Shown: positions 10,236 through 23,072 of the stretch, in pieces
Position numbering within the stretch: the first letter of the stretch is position 1
Layout of the letters: the number at the start of each line of letters is the position of its first letter
From: Xenorhabdus lircayensis
GTDB taxonomy: Bacteria; Pseudomonadota; Gammaproteobacteria; Enterobacterales; Enterobacteriaceae
Reading direction: 5' to 3'
Assembly (NCBI RefSeq): GCF_016306625.1
Contig: NZ_JACOII010000028.1
Span: 93,525-157,524, forward strand
DNA length: 64,000 nt
Position numbers and translations under genes: made by a program
The notes under the pieces: model-generated
What the model was told of the DNA's origin: nothing
Seen by the model: only the letters and a program-made list of their open reading frames with translations
The model's database searches: none

Positions 10236-11378
10236 ATGAAAAATTTAATTTATTGTTTCTTCATATCATATATCTTATTAGTTTCATTAAATACACAAGC
10301 CAATAGCATAGCGTTGAAATCAAATAGACAAATAGTAGAAAATAATGATAACGCATTGATAAATTATAACAATGTGTCTACTGATAATAAAAACCAAGTC
10401 GATATTAAGCGTAAGAATAATAAAACCACATTAAAAGTCTTCACATTAAATATTTGGTTAGAAGGCACTCCAGTTAAAGGAGGCTATGAAGGTATCGTAA
10501 ATGCGATAACTTCTGCTGATGCTGATCTTATATCACTTAATGAAGTGAAAAATTATAATCATATTGATTTTACTAAACAGTTAGTCAAAACTCTTAATGA
10601 TAGAGGTTTAACATATTATTCTTACAAATCAAAAAATGATGCCAGCATTCTTTCTCGCTACCCTATCATTAAACATAGTAGTTTCGACAGATTCACTAAA
10701 GCATTAATTCAGATAAATAACACTTATATAGATTTTTACTCAGGTCATTTAGATTACAAGAATGCGGCCAATTATCTTCCCAGAGGTTATGATGGTAATA
10801 CTTGGAAAGAGTTACCCAATGGCCCAGATACCAATATTGATGATATCTTGAAAGAAAATAATGACTCCAAGCGCCCAAATTCGATTAACTTATTTATAAA
10901 TAATGCTAAAAATGAAATCAATAACAGCCGTATTATTATACTAGCTGGCGATTTTAATGAGCCGTCTTGGCTGGATTGGTCAGATAAAACAAAAAATCTG
11001 TTCGACCATCACGGCACCGTTGTTCCTTGGACTAGTACCCGATTATTGACGAATGCGGATTATCTTGATACCTATCGAGTAAAATATCCCAATCCAGTCG
11101 CATATCCAGGTTTTACCTGGCCCGCCAATAACGTAAACGTTGAGATTAGCAAACTCGTATGGGCACCCAAAGCAGATGAACGTGAACGCATTGATTTTAT
11201 TTTTTATCATACTGATCCGCGCTTAACAGTACAAAACGCGGTTATTGCTGGCCCCTCCGGTAGCATCGTTAGGGGCAAACGTGTTGAAGAAACCTCCCAT
11301 GATAAGTTTCAACAACCTAAAGGAACTTGGCCATCTGACCACAAAGGCGTATTAATTACATTTGATTTGAAAACCTAA
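10236..11378 (+). CDS. Secreted endonuclease/exonuclease/phosphatase-family protein
   Basis: A 380-residue protein with an N-terminal signal peptide (residues 1 to about 23, ending TQANS) and a low-complexity Asn-rich linker up to about residue 64. The rest has the DNase I-like EEP fold motifs: LNIWLEG (N72), SLNEVK (metal-binding E103), GDFNEPS (D239, N241), ERIDFIFYH and the C-terminal SDHKG (D368, catalytic H369). Members include DNases, sphingomyelinases and inositol-phosphate phosphatases; the sequence alone does not tell which. An AGGAGG-type site precedes the ATG. The gene is AT-rich and absent from the E. coli syntenic block, so it is accessory and possibly an exported virulence or nutrient-acquisition enzyme. 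Confidence 0.85.
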   Translation: MKNLIYCFFISYILLVSLNTQANSIALKSNRQIVENNDNALINYNNVSTDNKNQVDIKRKNNKTTLKVFTLNIWLEGTPVKGGYEGIVNAITSADADLISLNEVKNYNHIDFTKQLVKTLNDRGLTYYSYKSKNDASILSRYPIIKHSSFDRFTKALIQINNTYIDFYSGHLDYKNAANYLPRGYDGNTWKELPNGPDTNIDDILKENNDSKRPNSINLFINNAKNEINNSRIIILAGDFNEPSWLDWSDKTKNLFDHHGTVVPWTSTRLLTNADYLDTYRVKYPNPVAYPGFTWPANNVNVEISKLVWAPKADERERIDFIFYHTDPRLTVQNAVIAGPSGSIVRGKRVEETSHDKFQQPKGTWPSDHKGVLITFDLKT

Positions 11379-11466
11379 CTGTCTTATATGGTGTGTACAT
11401 ATCCAAAATACCATGGTTAAACAAAAATTGATTCAATTAATTTATTAATTGTAATGGGTTATCACA

Positions 11467-11492
11467 ATATCAGGCTGTACTCAGCCTGATAT
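11467..11492. terminator. Hairpin downstream of the EEP gene
   Basis: An 11-bp perfect stem (ATATCAGGCTG with CAGCCTGATAT) around TACT. No clear T run follows, so it may be a weak terminator or an mRNA 3'-end stabiliser. Confidence 0.5.
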
Positions 11493-11983
11493 TACTTAAA
11501 TTAAGTGCCAGATCGAGCTTTCATTTTTCTTTTTAATTGCATCAATTAATTATGACCAGCCAATATTTAAAGCACTTTATTGTTTTATCGGACCCAAGCC
11601 TAACACAAGGTTAGATTTTCACCATAACAATATGAGAATAAAACAATAAATTAGACTAGAATTCTGATACCAGATTAAAATATTTTAATCTAAAAACATA
11701 CGTTATTTAATGGCAAAAATAAAATCATTTACTTTATGTAAAGATAAATTAGATGATTAAACTAAAATTATATCCTAACAATCAAAAAAATTCTTCAATA
11801 TATTCAGTAATACCGATAAAAACCACACATTAATCCACTGATAAGAATCACAATTAATACTTGTTGATTAATAATTTTTATATGATAATCCTGCCGTTTT
11901 CTCTAACAATTTGTGTTAGTGGGATGGAAATAGAGAAAAACTAATTCAACAATCACTACTTAATTAAGATAAATCGGAAAAAA
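11493..11983. other. AT-rich intergenic region with several dyads
   Basis: No gene is evident. The stretch contains a perfect 20-bp palindrome (11672-11691) and two related dyads, CTAAC-N5-GTTAG at 11600-11614 and CTAACA-N5-TGTTAG at 11903-11919, the latter about 65 bases before the next gene. These could be operators, but no regulator could be named. Confidence 0.45.
11672..11691. repeat. Perfect 20-bp AT-rich palindrome
   Basis: The sequence reads AGATTAAAAT followed by its exact reverse complement ATTTTAATCT, with no spacer. It lies in an intergenic region, about 290 bases upstream of the membrane protein gene at 11984. It may be an operator or simply a chance AT-rich dyad. Confidence 0.6.
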
Positions 11984-12799
11984 ATGGACACTCAAGATAT
12001 TAATTTCAATTCAGGGGAAAATAATGTATCCCTGAGCAAGAAGAAGGATACATTCATTCCTGGCGGTCGTGCCGCAGGAGCCGGGGCAGCGACAGAATGG
12101 ATTGGTAATGCTTGGGAAATGTTTAAAGCACAACCAATAAAATGGATACTACTAACCTTAGTCTATCTAGTTATCACAATAGTTTTACAATTTATTCCTA
12201 TCGTCAGTATTGTAGTAGCTCTGTTTGGTCCAGTATTTATTGCTGGATTCATCGCTGCTAGTGAAAAACAGAGAACAACAGGCAACTTCGAAATAGAATC
12301 ACTTTTCCATGGATTTAAGGATAAACTCGGTTCATTGGTTGCTGTTGGTGGGCTTGTTATAGGCATATACATACTTGGTGGCATTGCTGCCGTTATGCTC
12401 GGAGGTACAAGCTTACTTCAAATGATTTTAGCTGGGCAAGACCCAGACTCAATGCTATTAGTGGGCAGCCTTTCTACTTTAATGCTGGCAGCCTTTGTTA
12501 TGCTGTTCTTTAGCCTCGTTGCCCTTGCATTTAGCTGGTTTGCTCCTGCTCTGATCATCATTAATGACCTAAAATTCGGTGAAGCAGTATCCATGAGCCT
12601 GAGCGCAGTAAAGAAAAACTTATTCGGTGGTTTTCTCTTTTTCTTACTGATGGGCATTCTAATATTTATTTCCGCAATTCCATTACTCTTAGGCCTGCTT
12701 GTAACCACACCTATGTATATGGCAACCTATTATACAACCTACCGCAGTATTTTTTATGCGCCAGAAGAAAAAGAGACAAAATCTAGCTTAATCAGCTAA
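11984..12799 (+). CDS. BPSS1780/YciC-like polytopic membrane protein, copy 1
   Basis: A 271-residue membrane protein of unknown function. A hydrophilic N-terminus (about 1-30) is followed by a GNAWEMFKAQPIKW segment and about six hydrophobic helices, including LVYLVITIVLQFIPIVSIVVAL, with a conserved loop EKQRTTGNFEIESLF. It resembles proteins annotated as BPSS1780-family membrane proteins. It is followed by its own terminator and then by a paralogue with the same architecture. Copies are clearly homologous: EKQRTTGNFE here aligns with ETQRTTGKFE in copy 2. No function is claimed. Confidence 0.75.
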   Translation: MDTQDINFNSGENNVSLSKKKDTFIPGGRAAGAGAATEWIGNAWEMFKAQPIKWILLTLVYLVITIVLQFIPIVSIVVALFGPVFIAGFIAASEKQRTTGNFEIESLFHGFKDKLGSLVAVGGLVIGIYILGGIAAVMLGGTSLLQMILAGQDPDSMLLVGSLSTLMLAAFVMLFFSLVALAFSWFAPALIIINDLKFGEAVSMSLSAVKKNLFGGFLFFLLMGILIFISAIPLLLGLLVTTPMYMATYYTTYRSIFYAPEEKETKSSLIS

Positions 12800-12825
12800 A
12801 TACTTGTTAACAGATATCCATATGC

Positions 12826-12851
12826 AAAAAGCGCTATAACTAGCGCTTTTT
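12826..12851 (+). terminator. Intrinsic terminator between the two paralogues
   Basis: An 11-bp stem (AAAAAGCGCTA with TAGCGCTTTTT), loop TAAC, followed by more T residues. It makes the two membrane protein genes separate transcription units. Confidence 0.88.
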
Positions 12852-12915
12852 TATTATTCTTTAACAACATTGTGTATTTAGAATACGGAATTATTTAATA
12901 ATAGGAAATAAAAAA

Positions 12916-13719
12916 ATGGATAATCAAAATTTAGAAAAAATATCTAACGATTCAACTAATGACGACTATGTCTTCATTTCCAATGGCCAAACAGTTAGTG
13001 TGAGTACAGCCATCGGCTGGATAGGTGATGCATGGGATTTTATATCTCCTAGGCTTGGCATGTGGGTTTTAATGGGAATTATCTATGGGGCCATCACCTT
13101 AGGTATTGCATTGATTCCTTATCTTGGCTTTATCCTATCTAATTTACTGGAACCCTTATTTATTGCTGGGATTATTGCCGTTTGTGAAACACAAAGAACC
13201 ACTGGTAAATTTGAATTAGAACGACTTTTCTATGGTTTTCAGTATAAATTTGGTGTGCTACTTGCGGTCGGCATGGTTGTCTGTGGAATAAAACTATTAG
13301 GATATCTCACTGCTGCACTTATAGATGGTGACGACTTATATCAGGTTATTTTTAGTGGTATCTCTTTATATGATGATTATAATTCAATAACTTTTGATGA
13401 TGGTTCATCCTCATCATTTTTATCTCTCTTTGCTATCCTAATCTCCTTATTTTTATCTACTGCATATTCTTGGTTTGCTCCTACATTAATTGTACTTAAT
13501 AACTTCAATGTAGGAAAAGCTCTTTCAACCAGCCTAAATGCTATATGCAAAAACCTTTTAGGGACACTATTATTCTGTTTATTTATTGGCCTTTTGATTT
13601 TTGTTTCCGCCATTCCATTTTTATTGGGTCTTTTGTTCACAACACCACTGCATATGGCGGCCTATTATTCTTCTTATCGCAATGTTTTTTATAAAAAAGA
13701 AAAAAACACTGAGAAATAA
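12916..13719 (+). CDS. BPSS1780/YciC-like polytopic membrane protein, copy 2
   Basis: A 267-residue paralogue of the upstream gene. Both share a W-I-G-x-A-W motif near residue 35-41, the loop (E)TQRTTGKFELERLFYGF, a YSWFAPTLIVLNNF segment and a near-identical C-terminal membrane pair ending in AYYSSYRNVFY. Differences concentrate in the hydrophilic N-terminus and in an acidic, serine-rich loop (DDYNSITFDDGSSSS) absent from copy 1. The duplication looks old but not ancient. Function unknown; a membrane-homeostasis role would be a guess. Confidence 0.75.
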   Translation: MDNQNLEKISNDSTNDDYVFISNGQTVSVSTAIGWIGDAWDFISPRLGMWVLMGIIYGAITLGIALIPYLGFILSNLLEPLFIAGIIAVCETQRTTGKFELERLFYGFQYKFGVLLAVGMVVCGIKLLGYLTAALIDGDDLYQVIFSGISLYDDYNSITFDDGSSSSFLSLFAILISLFLSTAYSWFAPTLIVLNNFNVGKALSTSLNAICKNLLGTLLFCLFIGLLIFVSAIPFLLGLLFTTPLHMAAYYSSYRNVFYKKEKNTEK

Positions 13720-13764
13720 AAAGATTAATTACAATTTATGGATAATAAATGGAGTTTGAAAATC

Positions 13765-13821
13765 ATGGATAATAAAAATAATCATCTCCACTATGAAAGG
13801 AACTATACTTTAGATCGGTGA
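13765..13821 (+). pseudogene. Possible remnant of a third paralogue start
   Basis: An 18-codon reading frame, MDNKNNHLHYERNYTLDR then stop, begins with ATGGATAATAAAAAT, nearly the same as the ATGGATAATCAAAAT start of copy 2, and has a GGAG upstream. Nothing downstream resembles the rest of the family. It may be a decayed third copy left after duplication, or coincidence. Confidence 0.3.
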
Positions 13822-13897
13822 TGTTTAGAGATATCTAATATCAGCTAAGTTAGGAATGTGAGTACTGCTCAAACTTACCTTCCTGATATTTACCCAC

Positions 13898-13927
13898 AAA
13901 AAAAGCGCCATGATTCGGCGCTTTTTT
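13898..13927. terminator. Bidirectional terminator at the 3' end of serS
   Basis: A GCGCC/GGCGC core flanked by seven A residues and six T residues on the two sides gives an 11-bp stem with a 7-base loop. It ends serS on the minus strand and anything read rightward from the membrane protein genes. Confidence 0.88.
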
Positions 13928-13944
13928 ATTAAGAATACAGATTA

Positions 13945-15282
<1,338 letters not shown>

Positions 15283-15350
15283 TTAAATCGGCCCGAATAA
15301 ATTAACCAAGCTGAAATCTATTGGATATAAACCTTACCGTATCAATAAGA

Positions 15351-16694
15351 TTAACGATAGCGTTTTATCGAACTATTTTGATCCTGTTCCATTAGCCAGT
15401 TTAATTTATCTCCAATCTTACCTTCCAGCCCTCTGGCTGTCGGATAATAATAACGTGTTTGTTGCATTTCTGGTGGGAAATAAACTTCACCAGCAGCATA
15501 CGCATTTACTTCATCATGAGCATAGCGATACGCTTCACCCACTCCCATTTCCTTCATCAGCTTAGTCGGCGCGTTACGCAGATGGGCAGGAACATCGTAA
15601 TCTGGCTTATCTTGTGCATCTGCTATCGCTGCCTTGAAGGCTGCATAAACCGCATTGCTTTTCGGTGCACACGCAAGATAAACAATCGCCTGTGCAATTG
15701 CCCGTTCTCCTTCCGCTGCACCCACGCGCGTAAAACAATCCCATGCAGCTATAGCTACCTGCATTCCGCGTGGATCAGCATTACCCACATCTTCAGAAGC
15801 AATCGCCAGTAATCTTCGGGCAACATAAAGTGGATCACCCCCTGCGGTAATGATTCGGGCATACCAGTAAAGTGCAGCATCAGGTGCCGAACCACGGATT
15901 GATTTATGCAAGGCAGAAATTAAATCGTAATATCGATCACCTTTATTATCAAACCGCGCACTCCGCTCCCCGCTCACTTCTTTTAACAATTCCAGTGTCA
16001 GAACCCGCGGCCCCTGAGTATTGACTTCTGCCATGTCTGACATCATTTCCAGCAAGTTCAGTGAGCGACGCGCATCTCCCGCAACAAGCTCTGCTATCAT
16101 CTGGCGGGTATTGTCCGGTAAAATGATATTTTGCTCACCAATGCCACGCTCTTTATCGTTCATGGCCTGAATGAGTACCTGCTCAATTTCTGGCGTTGAA
16201 AGCGATTTCAGTAAATAGACACGGGCCCGTGACAGCAACGCTGAATTTAATTCGAAGGAAGGATTTTCAGTCGTTGCTCCAATAAATGTGATCGTACCAT
16301 CTTCAATATGCGGTAAAAACGCATCTTGCTGGCTTTTATTAAATCGATGAACTTCATCCACAAATAAGATGGTTCTACGCCCAGCATTACGGTTTTGACG
16401 TGCTTTTACTATGGACTCACGAATTTCTTTAATGCCGGATGTCACTGCCGAGATTCGTTCAATATCGGCTTGTGCATAGTAACCAATAATTTCGGCCAGA
16501 GTTGTTTTTCCTGTTCCTGGTGGTCCCCACAAAATCATAGAGTGGAGGTATCCAGCCCGGATCGCTCTTGGTAAAGGCTTTCCTTCTGCCAGTAAATGCT
16601 GCTGACCGATATAATGATCTAATGTAACTGGCCGCATTCTTGCAGCCAGTGGCTGAAATTCATTCTGTGAAAAATCGAGTGAAAGGTTGTTCAC
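15351..16694 (-). CDS. rarA: Replication-associated recombination protein A (AAA+ ATPase)
   Basis: RarA (MgsA) acts at stalled replication forks and interacts with SSB. The 447-residue protein has Walker [10 protein letters not shown] near residue 57, Walker [17 protein letters not shown], sensor 1 [10 protein letters not shown] and the C-terminal helical tetramerisation domain with [14 protein letters not shown]. The start [22 protein letters not shown] fits the family. It lies 7 bases after lolA, with which it is probably co-transcribed. Confidence 0.96.
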   Translation of the reverse strand: MNNLSLDFSQNEFQPLAARMRPVTLDHYIGQQHLLAEGKPLPRAIRAGYLHSMILWGPPGTGKTTLAEIIGYYAQADIERISAVTSGIKEIRESIVKARQNRNAGRRTILFVDEVHRFNKSQQDAFLPHIEDGTITFIGATTENPSFELNSALLSRARVYLLKSLSTPEIEQVLIQAMNDKERGIGEQNIILPDNTRQMIAELVAGDARRSLNLLEMMSDMAEVNTQGPRVLTLELLKEVSGERSARFDNKGDRYYDLISALHKSIRGSAPDAALYWYARIITAGGDPLYVARRLLAIASEDVGNADPRGMQVAIAAWDCFTRVGAAEGERAIAQAIVYLACAPKSNAVYAAFKAAIADAQDKPDYDVPAHLRNAPTKLMKEMGVGEAYRYAHDEVNAYAAGEVYFPPEMQQTRYYYPTARGLEGKIGDKLNWLMEQDQNSSIKRYR

Positions 16695-16701
16695 TTAAAC
16701 C

Positions 16702-17313
16702 TCACTGGCGTTGGTCATCCAGTGTAACACCTTCTGGTACGGTAAATTTGAATTTTGCCGCATCCACGCTGGCGTTTTGCTGCCCTTTCAATTGATAGGC
16801 GCTTTTTTGTCCATCCTGTTCAACCGCCGTAAATTTCTGGATCGTTCCCTCTGGTGTCACAGTAATTGAAAAATGTCTTAAATTTCCATTGGTATTATTG
16901 GGAGCCAACTCAAAATTATTGCCATTTTGCACAACTTTGTACTGTTTCCAGTCAGCGGAATCATTACGCGCAATTAACATAAATGGCGTATTTCCCGTTG
17001 CATCTTTTAACCAGTTCGCTGTCACTTGTTCAACAAAGGGATTATAAAACCACAGAGTTTTGCCATCGGAAACCAAAACGCTCTCATCAGGTGATGTCAT
17101 GTGCCAATTAAATAAATTAGGGCGTTTGATCCAAAGTTCTCCTTCTCCTTTTTGGATCGTTGAACCATCATTACTTGTGACCGTTTGAGTAAAACTGGCA
17201 TGAAAACTATTTACTTTGCCCAAACGCCCTTGCAGATCCTGCGTAGCATCAGCCCATGCAGAACCCACGCTCACACCCATCATCAGACAACCAATCAACA
17301 TCAGTTTTTTCAT
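16702..17313 (-). CDS. lolA: Outer-membrane lipoprotein carrier protein LolA
   Basis: Periplasmic chaperone that ferries lipoproteins from LolCDE in the inner membrane to LolB in the outer membrane. The 203 residues start with a signal peptide ([21 protein letters not shown], cleavage after residue 21). The mature protein starts [22 protein letters not shown] and keeps the [17 protein letters not shown] segment of the hydrophobic half-barrel. Length matches E. coli. It lies between ftsK and rarA, the standard order. Confidence 0.97.
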   Translation of the reverse strand: MKKLMLIGCLMMGVSVGSAWADATQDLQGRLGKVNSFHASFTQTVTSNDGSTIQKGEGELWIKRPNLFNWHMTSPDESVLVSDGKTLWFYNPFVEQVTANWLKDATGNTPFMLIARNDSADWKQYKVVQNGNNFELAPNNTNGNLRHFSITVTPEGTIQKFTAVEQDGQKSAYQLKGQQNASVDAAKFKFTVPEGVTLDDQRQ

Positions 17314-17385
17314 GTGCGAGATACCTTCAATTCATATTATTATCAGCTTCAATAGCCGATACCGCATTGCCTTTAACAACAATGA

Positions 17386-20300
17386 TTAATGCTCGTGCGG
17401 CGGAGGTGCCAAAACTTCACGATTGCCATTATGACCAGGTGTACTGACAATCTGCTGTACTTCCATCTGTTCGACAATCCGAGCCGCTCGGTTATATCCG
17501 ATACGGAATTGGCGTTGCACTCCCGAAATGGAAACACGACGTTTTTCAGTTACAAATTCGACTGCTTGATCAAACAGGGGATCCAGCTCTTCATCGCTAT
17601 CAAACCCCAAACCGCCTTCACCTTCTTCTCCGCCCTTGATAATACTATCGATATATTGAGGACGACCACGGGCTTTCCAGTCATTAACTACTTCATGGAC
17701 TTCTTGATCACGTACAAATGCACCATGAACACGCACAGGAATGGAAGAGTTTGGTGCCAAATAAAGCATATCACCCATGCCAAGTAATGATTCTGCTCCA
17801 CCTTGATCAAGAATGGTACGGGAGTCGATTTTACTAGACACCGTAAATGCAATACGCGTCGGAATATTCGCTTTAATCAATCCAGTAATAATATCAACAG
17901 AAGGGCGCTGCGTTGCCAACACCAAGTGGATACCTGCTGCTCGTGCTTTCTGGGCCAAGCGTGCAATTAATTCTTCCACTTTCTTCCCAACTGTCATCAT
18001 CAAGTCGGCAAATTCATCAACCATAACAACGATATAAGGCTCTTTTTTCAGCATAGGATGCGTTGCATCCATACTGTCACCCGGTTTCCAGAAAGGATCA
18101 GGAATTGGGCGCCCCATATTTTCCGCCTGTTTGATCTTGTCGTTATACCCGGCAAGATTACGCACACCCAGGGCTGACATCAGCTTGTAGCGTCTTTCCA
18201 TTTCATTCACGCACCAGCGCAATGCATTAGCCGCATCTTTCATATCGGTGACAACTTCGGTCAACAAATGTGGAATACCTTCATAAACCGATAATTCGAG
18301 CATTTTCGGGTCGATCATGATAAAGCGAACATCCTCTGGTTTCGCTTTATACAGAATACTGAGGATCATGGCGTTAACCCCCACTGATTTACCCGATCCG
18401 GTGGTTCCTGCAACTAGCAAGTGAGGCATTTTACCCAAATCAGCAACAACTGGCTGCCCCGCAATGTCCTTCCCAAGAACGATAGTTAACGGTGATGGAT
18501 TATCACGGAATTTCTCGCAATCCAGGACTTCCCGCAGGTAAACTGTTTGGCGTTTCTTATTGGGTAATTCTAGACCAACGTAAGGTCTCCCCGGAATAAC
18601 CTCCACAATACGAACGGCCACCGCTGAAAGTGAACGAGCAAGATCACGCGATAAATTGGAAATACGGGAGGCTTTAACCCCAGGAGCTAGATCCAATTCA
18701 AAACGTGTAATGACAGGGCCAGGTGAAAACCCAACAACATCCGCTTTGACGCGATAATCATTCAAACGGGCTTCAATCAAACGAGAAATTTGTTCAAGAC
18801 CAAACATATCAACCGGTTCTTCTTCAGTTGGCGGTTTCGCCAGAAGGTCTAGAGAAGGCATCGGCGTTGTTGGTTTTGGCAATGGCTGATCATTGCGTAT
18901 CAAGAATGGATGGAACAGACTATCCTGCTGCGCTTGCTGCGCAAAAGTATGCTGAATTATCGATTCATGGGAAGCAGAAACAGGAATTATTTTTTGTTCC
19001 TGAATTTGTTGAATCGATGATTTTGTTGGCATCAATGTAGGTTCAGCAGGCTCGGGTTTACCAAGATCATCACTCTGAGGCAAATGGGTAAACTCCGATT
19101 TTTCATCTTGTACTGAAAGTTGTGCTGAAGCAACAGGTCGGTTTATTTGGTAACGTTCACGTTGCTGCTGCTCAAATTCTATTCGCAACGATTCTTCCTG
19201 CGCTTCCTGTTCAACTACGCTATTTTCCGTACTATTTTTATCCGTAAATGCAGCTACTGTTTGTTGTCTATAGACCGACGTAGTTTCCTCATGCGACTCT
19301 TTGTTTTCCGATTCAAAATCAAAACCATAGCGCTCACTTTGCTGTTCGAGGAATTGCTGACGCAGCATGCTTTGCTGTTGCTCATCCATTTGCTGTTCAT
19401 TAGTTTCTGCAATCAGTTCATTCTGCTTTTCTTTTTCTTCCTTTTGCAGATGTTCCGCCAAACGATGAGAGGGCACTTTAACACCATACAATTCTCGGCG
19501 TGTAGGTATTCTGACAGGATTAGGGCGAGGCATTTCAGGGCCAATACCCTGTTTAACCTGAGGGTTTTTCATTACAACGGCAGAACTGACAACACTCGCC
19601 GCCGTATTTATCAGATTGTTATTGTCTGATTCTGTATCCAGTTGATAATCGGCGGGTAATTCAAATGCATAACGAACAGGCTCTTGTCCCTGTTCTTGTC
19701 CTTGCTCTTCTTCTGCCCTATGCCCTAATTCAGCTTGCATAGGTTCTGGTGAGGTCGCTACTGGCAGAATAACTGGTTGCGGTGTGTGCTCGCTGTCAAA
19801 TGAATATTCGACCGTTTCTGATAACACGGTTTCTGGCGCAATCACTTCTGCGGAAATGGGTTCAGATGAACTATTTTTCTGAGATTTTTCGCTATCTTCT
19901 TCTATAGCAGGAAGGGTTGAAGTAGTCTGCAACTCTAAATCTGTATTAACTAATTCGACTACCGTTGGAGATGTCAGCAATATATCATCTTCATCTATCG
20001 TTTCATTAGCAACGGCTGCCCTAGATATTCCATTTTTATCCGCATGTTCAGCCCGTTTCTGCTCACTGCCTGAATGCAAAACTGGTGCACCTTCTAACTC
20101 TTCATCGTCATATTCAGCTTCATTACGGCTACGGTTTACCACAAAACTGAGTGAATCCAGAATCACCGCACCAATTCTTTCCGCAATCGTGAGCCATGAC
20201 CAGCCCGTAAATAATGTGAGTCCAACAGCCCAGACACCAAGCAGAGCCAATGTCGCACCAAGGATATTAAACCAAGGCAGAATTGCATTGCTGAATAAGT

Positions 20301-20742
20301 TACCGACAACCCCTCCGGCAGCAAATTCATCAAAATCATCAATATTGAGTGCAGCCAAGCCGCATGAGGTCAGTATCAGAGCCAAAGCACCAATGACACG
20401 TAATGCGAATGCGAAGAAATCAACATACTCTTGCCTATCTTTCTGACGGAAAGCATTCCAACAGCCTAAAAGCATTAACGGCGGGACTGCATAGGCAAGA
20501 ATACCAAATGCCGAGAATAGTGTGTCTGATAACCAGGCTCCAACACTGCCACTCCAATTATGAACAGGTTCATGCCATGACGTTTGTGACCAACTGGGAT
20601 CGGAGGGATTGAAACTGACAAGCGCTACCATCAAGTACACTGCGCAAATGGCAATAACCAACAGAACGGCTTCCAGAAGCCGTCGGCCACTGCTTATTTT
20701 TTTTAACTTAACACGTTTGTCTTCTGTATATTCCTGGTTCAA
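17386..20742 (-). CDS. ftsK: DNA translocase FtsK
   Basis: Septal DNA pump that moves the chromosome terminus through the closing septum and activates XerCD at dif. The 1118-residue protein has four to five N-terminal membrane helices (to about residue 190) and a low-complexity Glu/Gln-rich linker (about 200-640). The RecA-like motor has Walker A GTTGSGKS near residue 780 and Walker [11 protein letters not shown] near 907. The C-terminal gamma winged helix follows (after about 1050, [22 protein letters not shown]) and reads the KOPS signals. E. coli FtsK has 1329 residues; the shortfall is in the linker, which varies freely among species. It is upstream of lolA, downstream of lrp. Confidence 0.97.
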   Translation of the reverse strand: MNQEYTEDKRVKLKKISSGRRLLEAVLLVIAICAVYLMVALVSFNPSDPSWSQTSWHEPVHNWSGSVGAWLSDTLFSAFGILAYAVPPLMLLGCWNAFRQKDRQEYVDFFAFALRVIGALALILTSCGLAALNIDDFDEFAAGGVVGNLFSNAILPWFNILGATLALLGVWAVGLTLFTGWSWLTIAERIGAVILDSLSFVVNRSRNEAEYDDEELEGAPVLHSGSEQKRAEHADKNGISRAAVANETIDEDDILLTSPTVVELVNTDLELQTTSTLPAIEEDSEKSQKNSSSEPISAEVIAPETVLSETVEYSFDSEHTPQPVILPVATSPEPMQAELGHRAEEEQGQEQGQEPVRYAFELPADYQLDTESDNNNLINTAASVVSSAVVMKNPQVKQGIGPEMPRPNPVRIPTRRELYGVKVPSHRLAEHLQKEEKEKQNELIAETNEQQMDEQQQSMLRQQFLEQQSERYGFDFESENKESHEETTSVYRQQTVAAFTDKNSTENSVVEQEAQEESLRIEFEQQQRERYQINRPVASAQLSVQDEKSEFTHLPQSDDLGKPEPAEPTLMPTKSSIQQIQEQKIIPVSASHESIIQHTFAQQAQQDSLFHPFLIRNDQPLPKPTTPMPSLDLLAKPPTEEEPVDMFGLEQISRLIEARLNDYRVKADVVGFSPGPVITRFELDLAPGVKASRISNLSRDLARSLSAVAVRIVEVIPGRPYVGLELPNKKRQTVYLREVLDCEKFRDNPSPLTIVLGKDIAGQPVVADLGKMPHLLVAGTTGSGKSVGVNAMILSILYKAKPEDVRFIMIDPKMLELSVYEGIPHLLTEVVTDMKDAANALRWCVNEMERRYKLMSALGVRNLAGYNDKIKQAENMGRPIPDPFWKPGDSMDATHPMLKKEPYIVVMVDEFADLMMTVGKKVEELIARLAQKARAAGIHLVLATQRPSVDIITGLIKANIPTRIAFTVSSKIDSRTILDQGGAESLLGMGDMLYLAPNSSIPVRVHGAFVRDQEVHEVVNDWKARGRPQYIDSIIKGGEEGEGGLGFDSDEELDPLFDQAVEFVTEKRRVSISGVQRQFRIGYNRAARIVEQMEVQQIVSTPGHNGNREVLAPPPHEH

Positions 20743-20878
20743 GAAAGGCTCTCCAGGTTTTCCTGTTGATTAAACGGAACAACGCTGAGGATAGCTCAGC
20801 GTTGAAACTGTATGCATAAACAGGAGTGTACCTAAGTTTTTCCTGTTTTGCATCTGTACATTTTAGTTAGGCAAAGGC

Positions 20879-21373
20879 TTAACGAGTCTTAATCACCAAA
20901 CGGTTACTCTGTTTCACTTCTTCCATAACAACATAAGTACGGGTATCGTTAACCCCTGGGAGACGCAGCAGGGTTTCGCCGAGTAATTTACGGTATGCAG
21001 ACATATCTGGTACACGCGTTTTCAGTAAGTAGTCAAAATCACCAGAAACTAAATGACATTCTTGGATTTCTTCCAGCTTCTGGACAGCAGTATTAAATTG
21101 TTCAAATACATCTGCCGCACCACGATTCAGAGTAATTTCAACGAATACCAGCAATGATGCATCCAAGTAATGAGGATTCAACAAAGCGGTGTAGCCAGAG
21201 ATAAAGCCCTGACGCTCCAAGCGACGTACACGTTCCAGACAAGGCGTTGGTGATAAACCAACCCGCTTGGATAACTCCACGTTAGAAATACGGCCGTCTT
21301 TTTGCAACTCGTTAAGGATATTACGATCTATACGATCAAGATCTTTTCCTGGACGCTTCTTATTATCAATCAT
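20879..21373 (-). CDS. lrp: Leucine-responsive regulatory protein
   Basis: Global feast/famine transcription factor. The 164 residues are almost identical to E. coli Lrp: an N-terminal winged HTH (LDRIDRNILNELQKDGRISNVELSKRVGLSPTPCLERV) and a RAM effector domain ending NRLVIKTR. Lrp binds as octamers or hexadecamers, with leucine shifting the balance. In Xenorhabdus nematophila Lrp is a known master regulator of symbiosis and virulence. Lrp represses its own promoter in E. coli; the unusual 15-bp-period array at 21505-21594 lies in its upstream region. Confidence 0.98.
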   Translation of the reverse strand: MIDNKKRPGKDLDRIDRNILNELQKDGRISNVELSKRVGLSPTPCLERVRRLERQGFISGYTALLNPHYLDASLLVFVEITLNRGAADVFEQFNTAVQKLEEIQECHLVSGDFDYLLKTRVPDMSAYRKLLGETLLRLPGVNDTRTYVVMEEVKQSNRLVIKTR

Positions 21374-22968
<1,595 letters not shown>

Positions 22969-22981
22969 TCCATCTTTCCTT

Positions 22982-23008
22982 AAAAGCGCTATCGAAATAG
23001 CGCTTTTT
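22982..23008 (+). terminator. Intrinsic terminator after trxB
   Basis: An 11-bp stem (AAAAGCGCTAT with ATAGCGCTTTT) with the tetraloop CGAA and a T tail. It separates trxB from cydD. Confidence 0.88.
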
Positions 23009-23072
23009 AACAGGTAACATAAAGCGTGTTTTGATATTCCGTATCATCACCTGCTAATCAGAAATTTTTCTT

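Noticed and set aside
19147..19629. Open frame antisense to the FtsK linker (160 codons)
   Set aside because: Low-complexity composition mirrors the Glu/Gln-rich linker of FtsK on the other strand; no ribosome site or homology.
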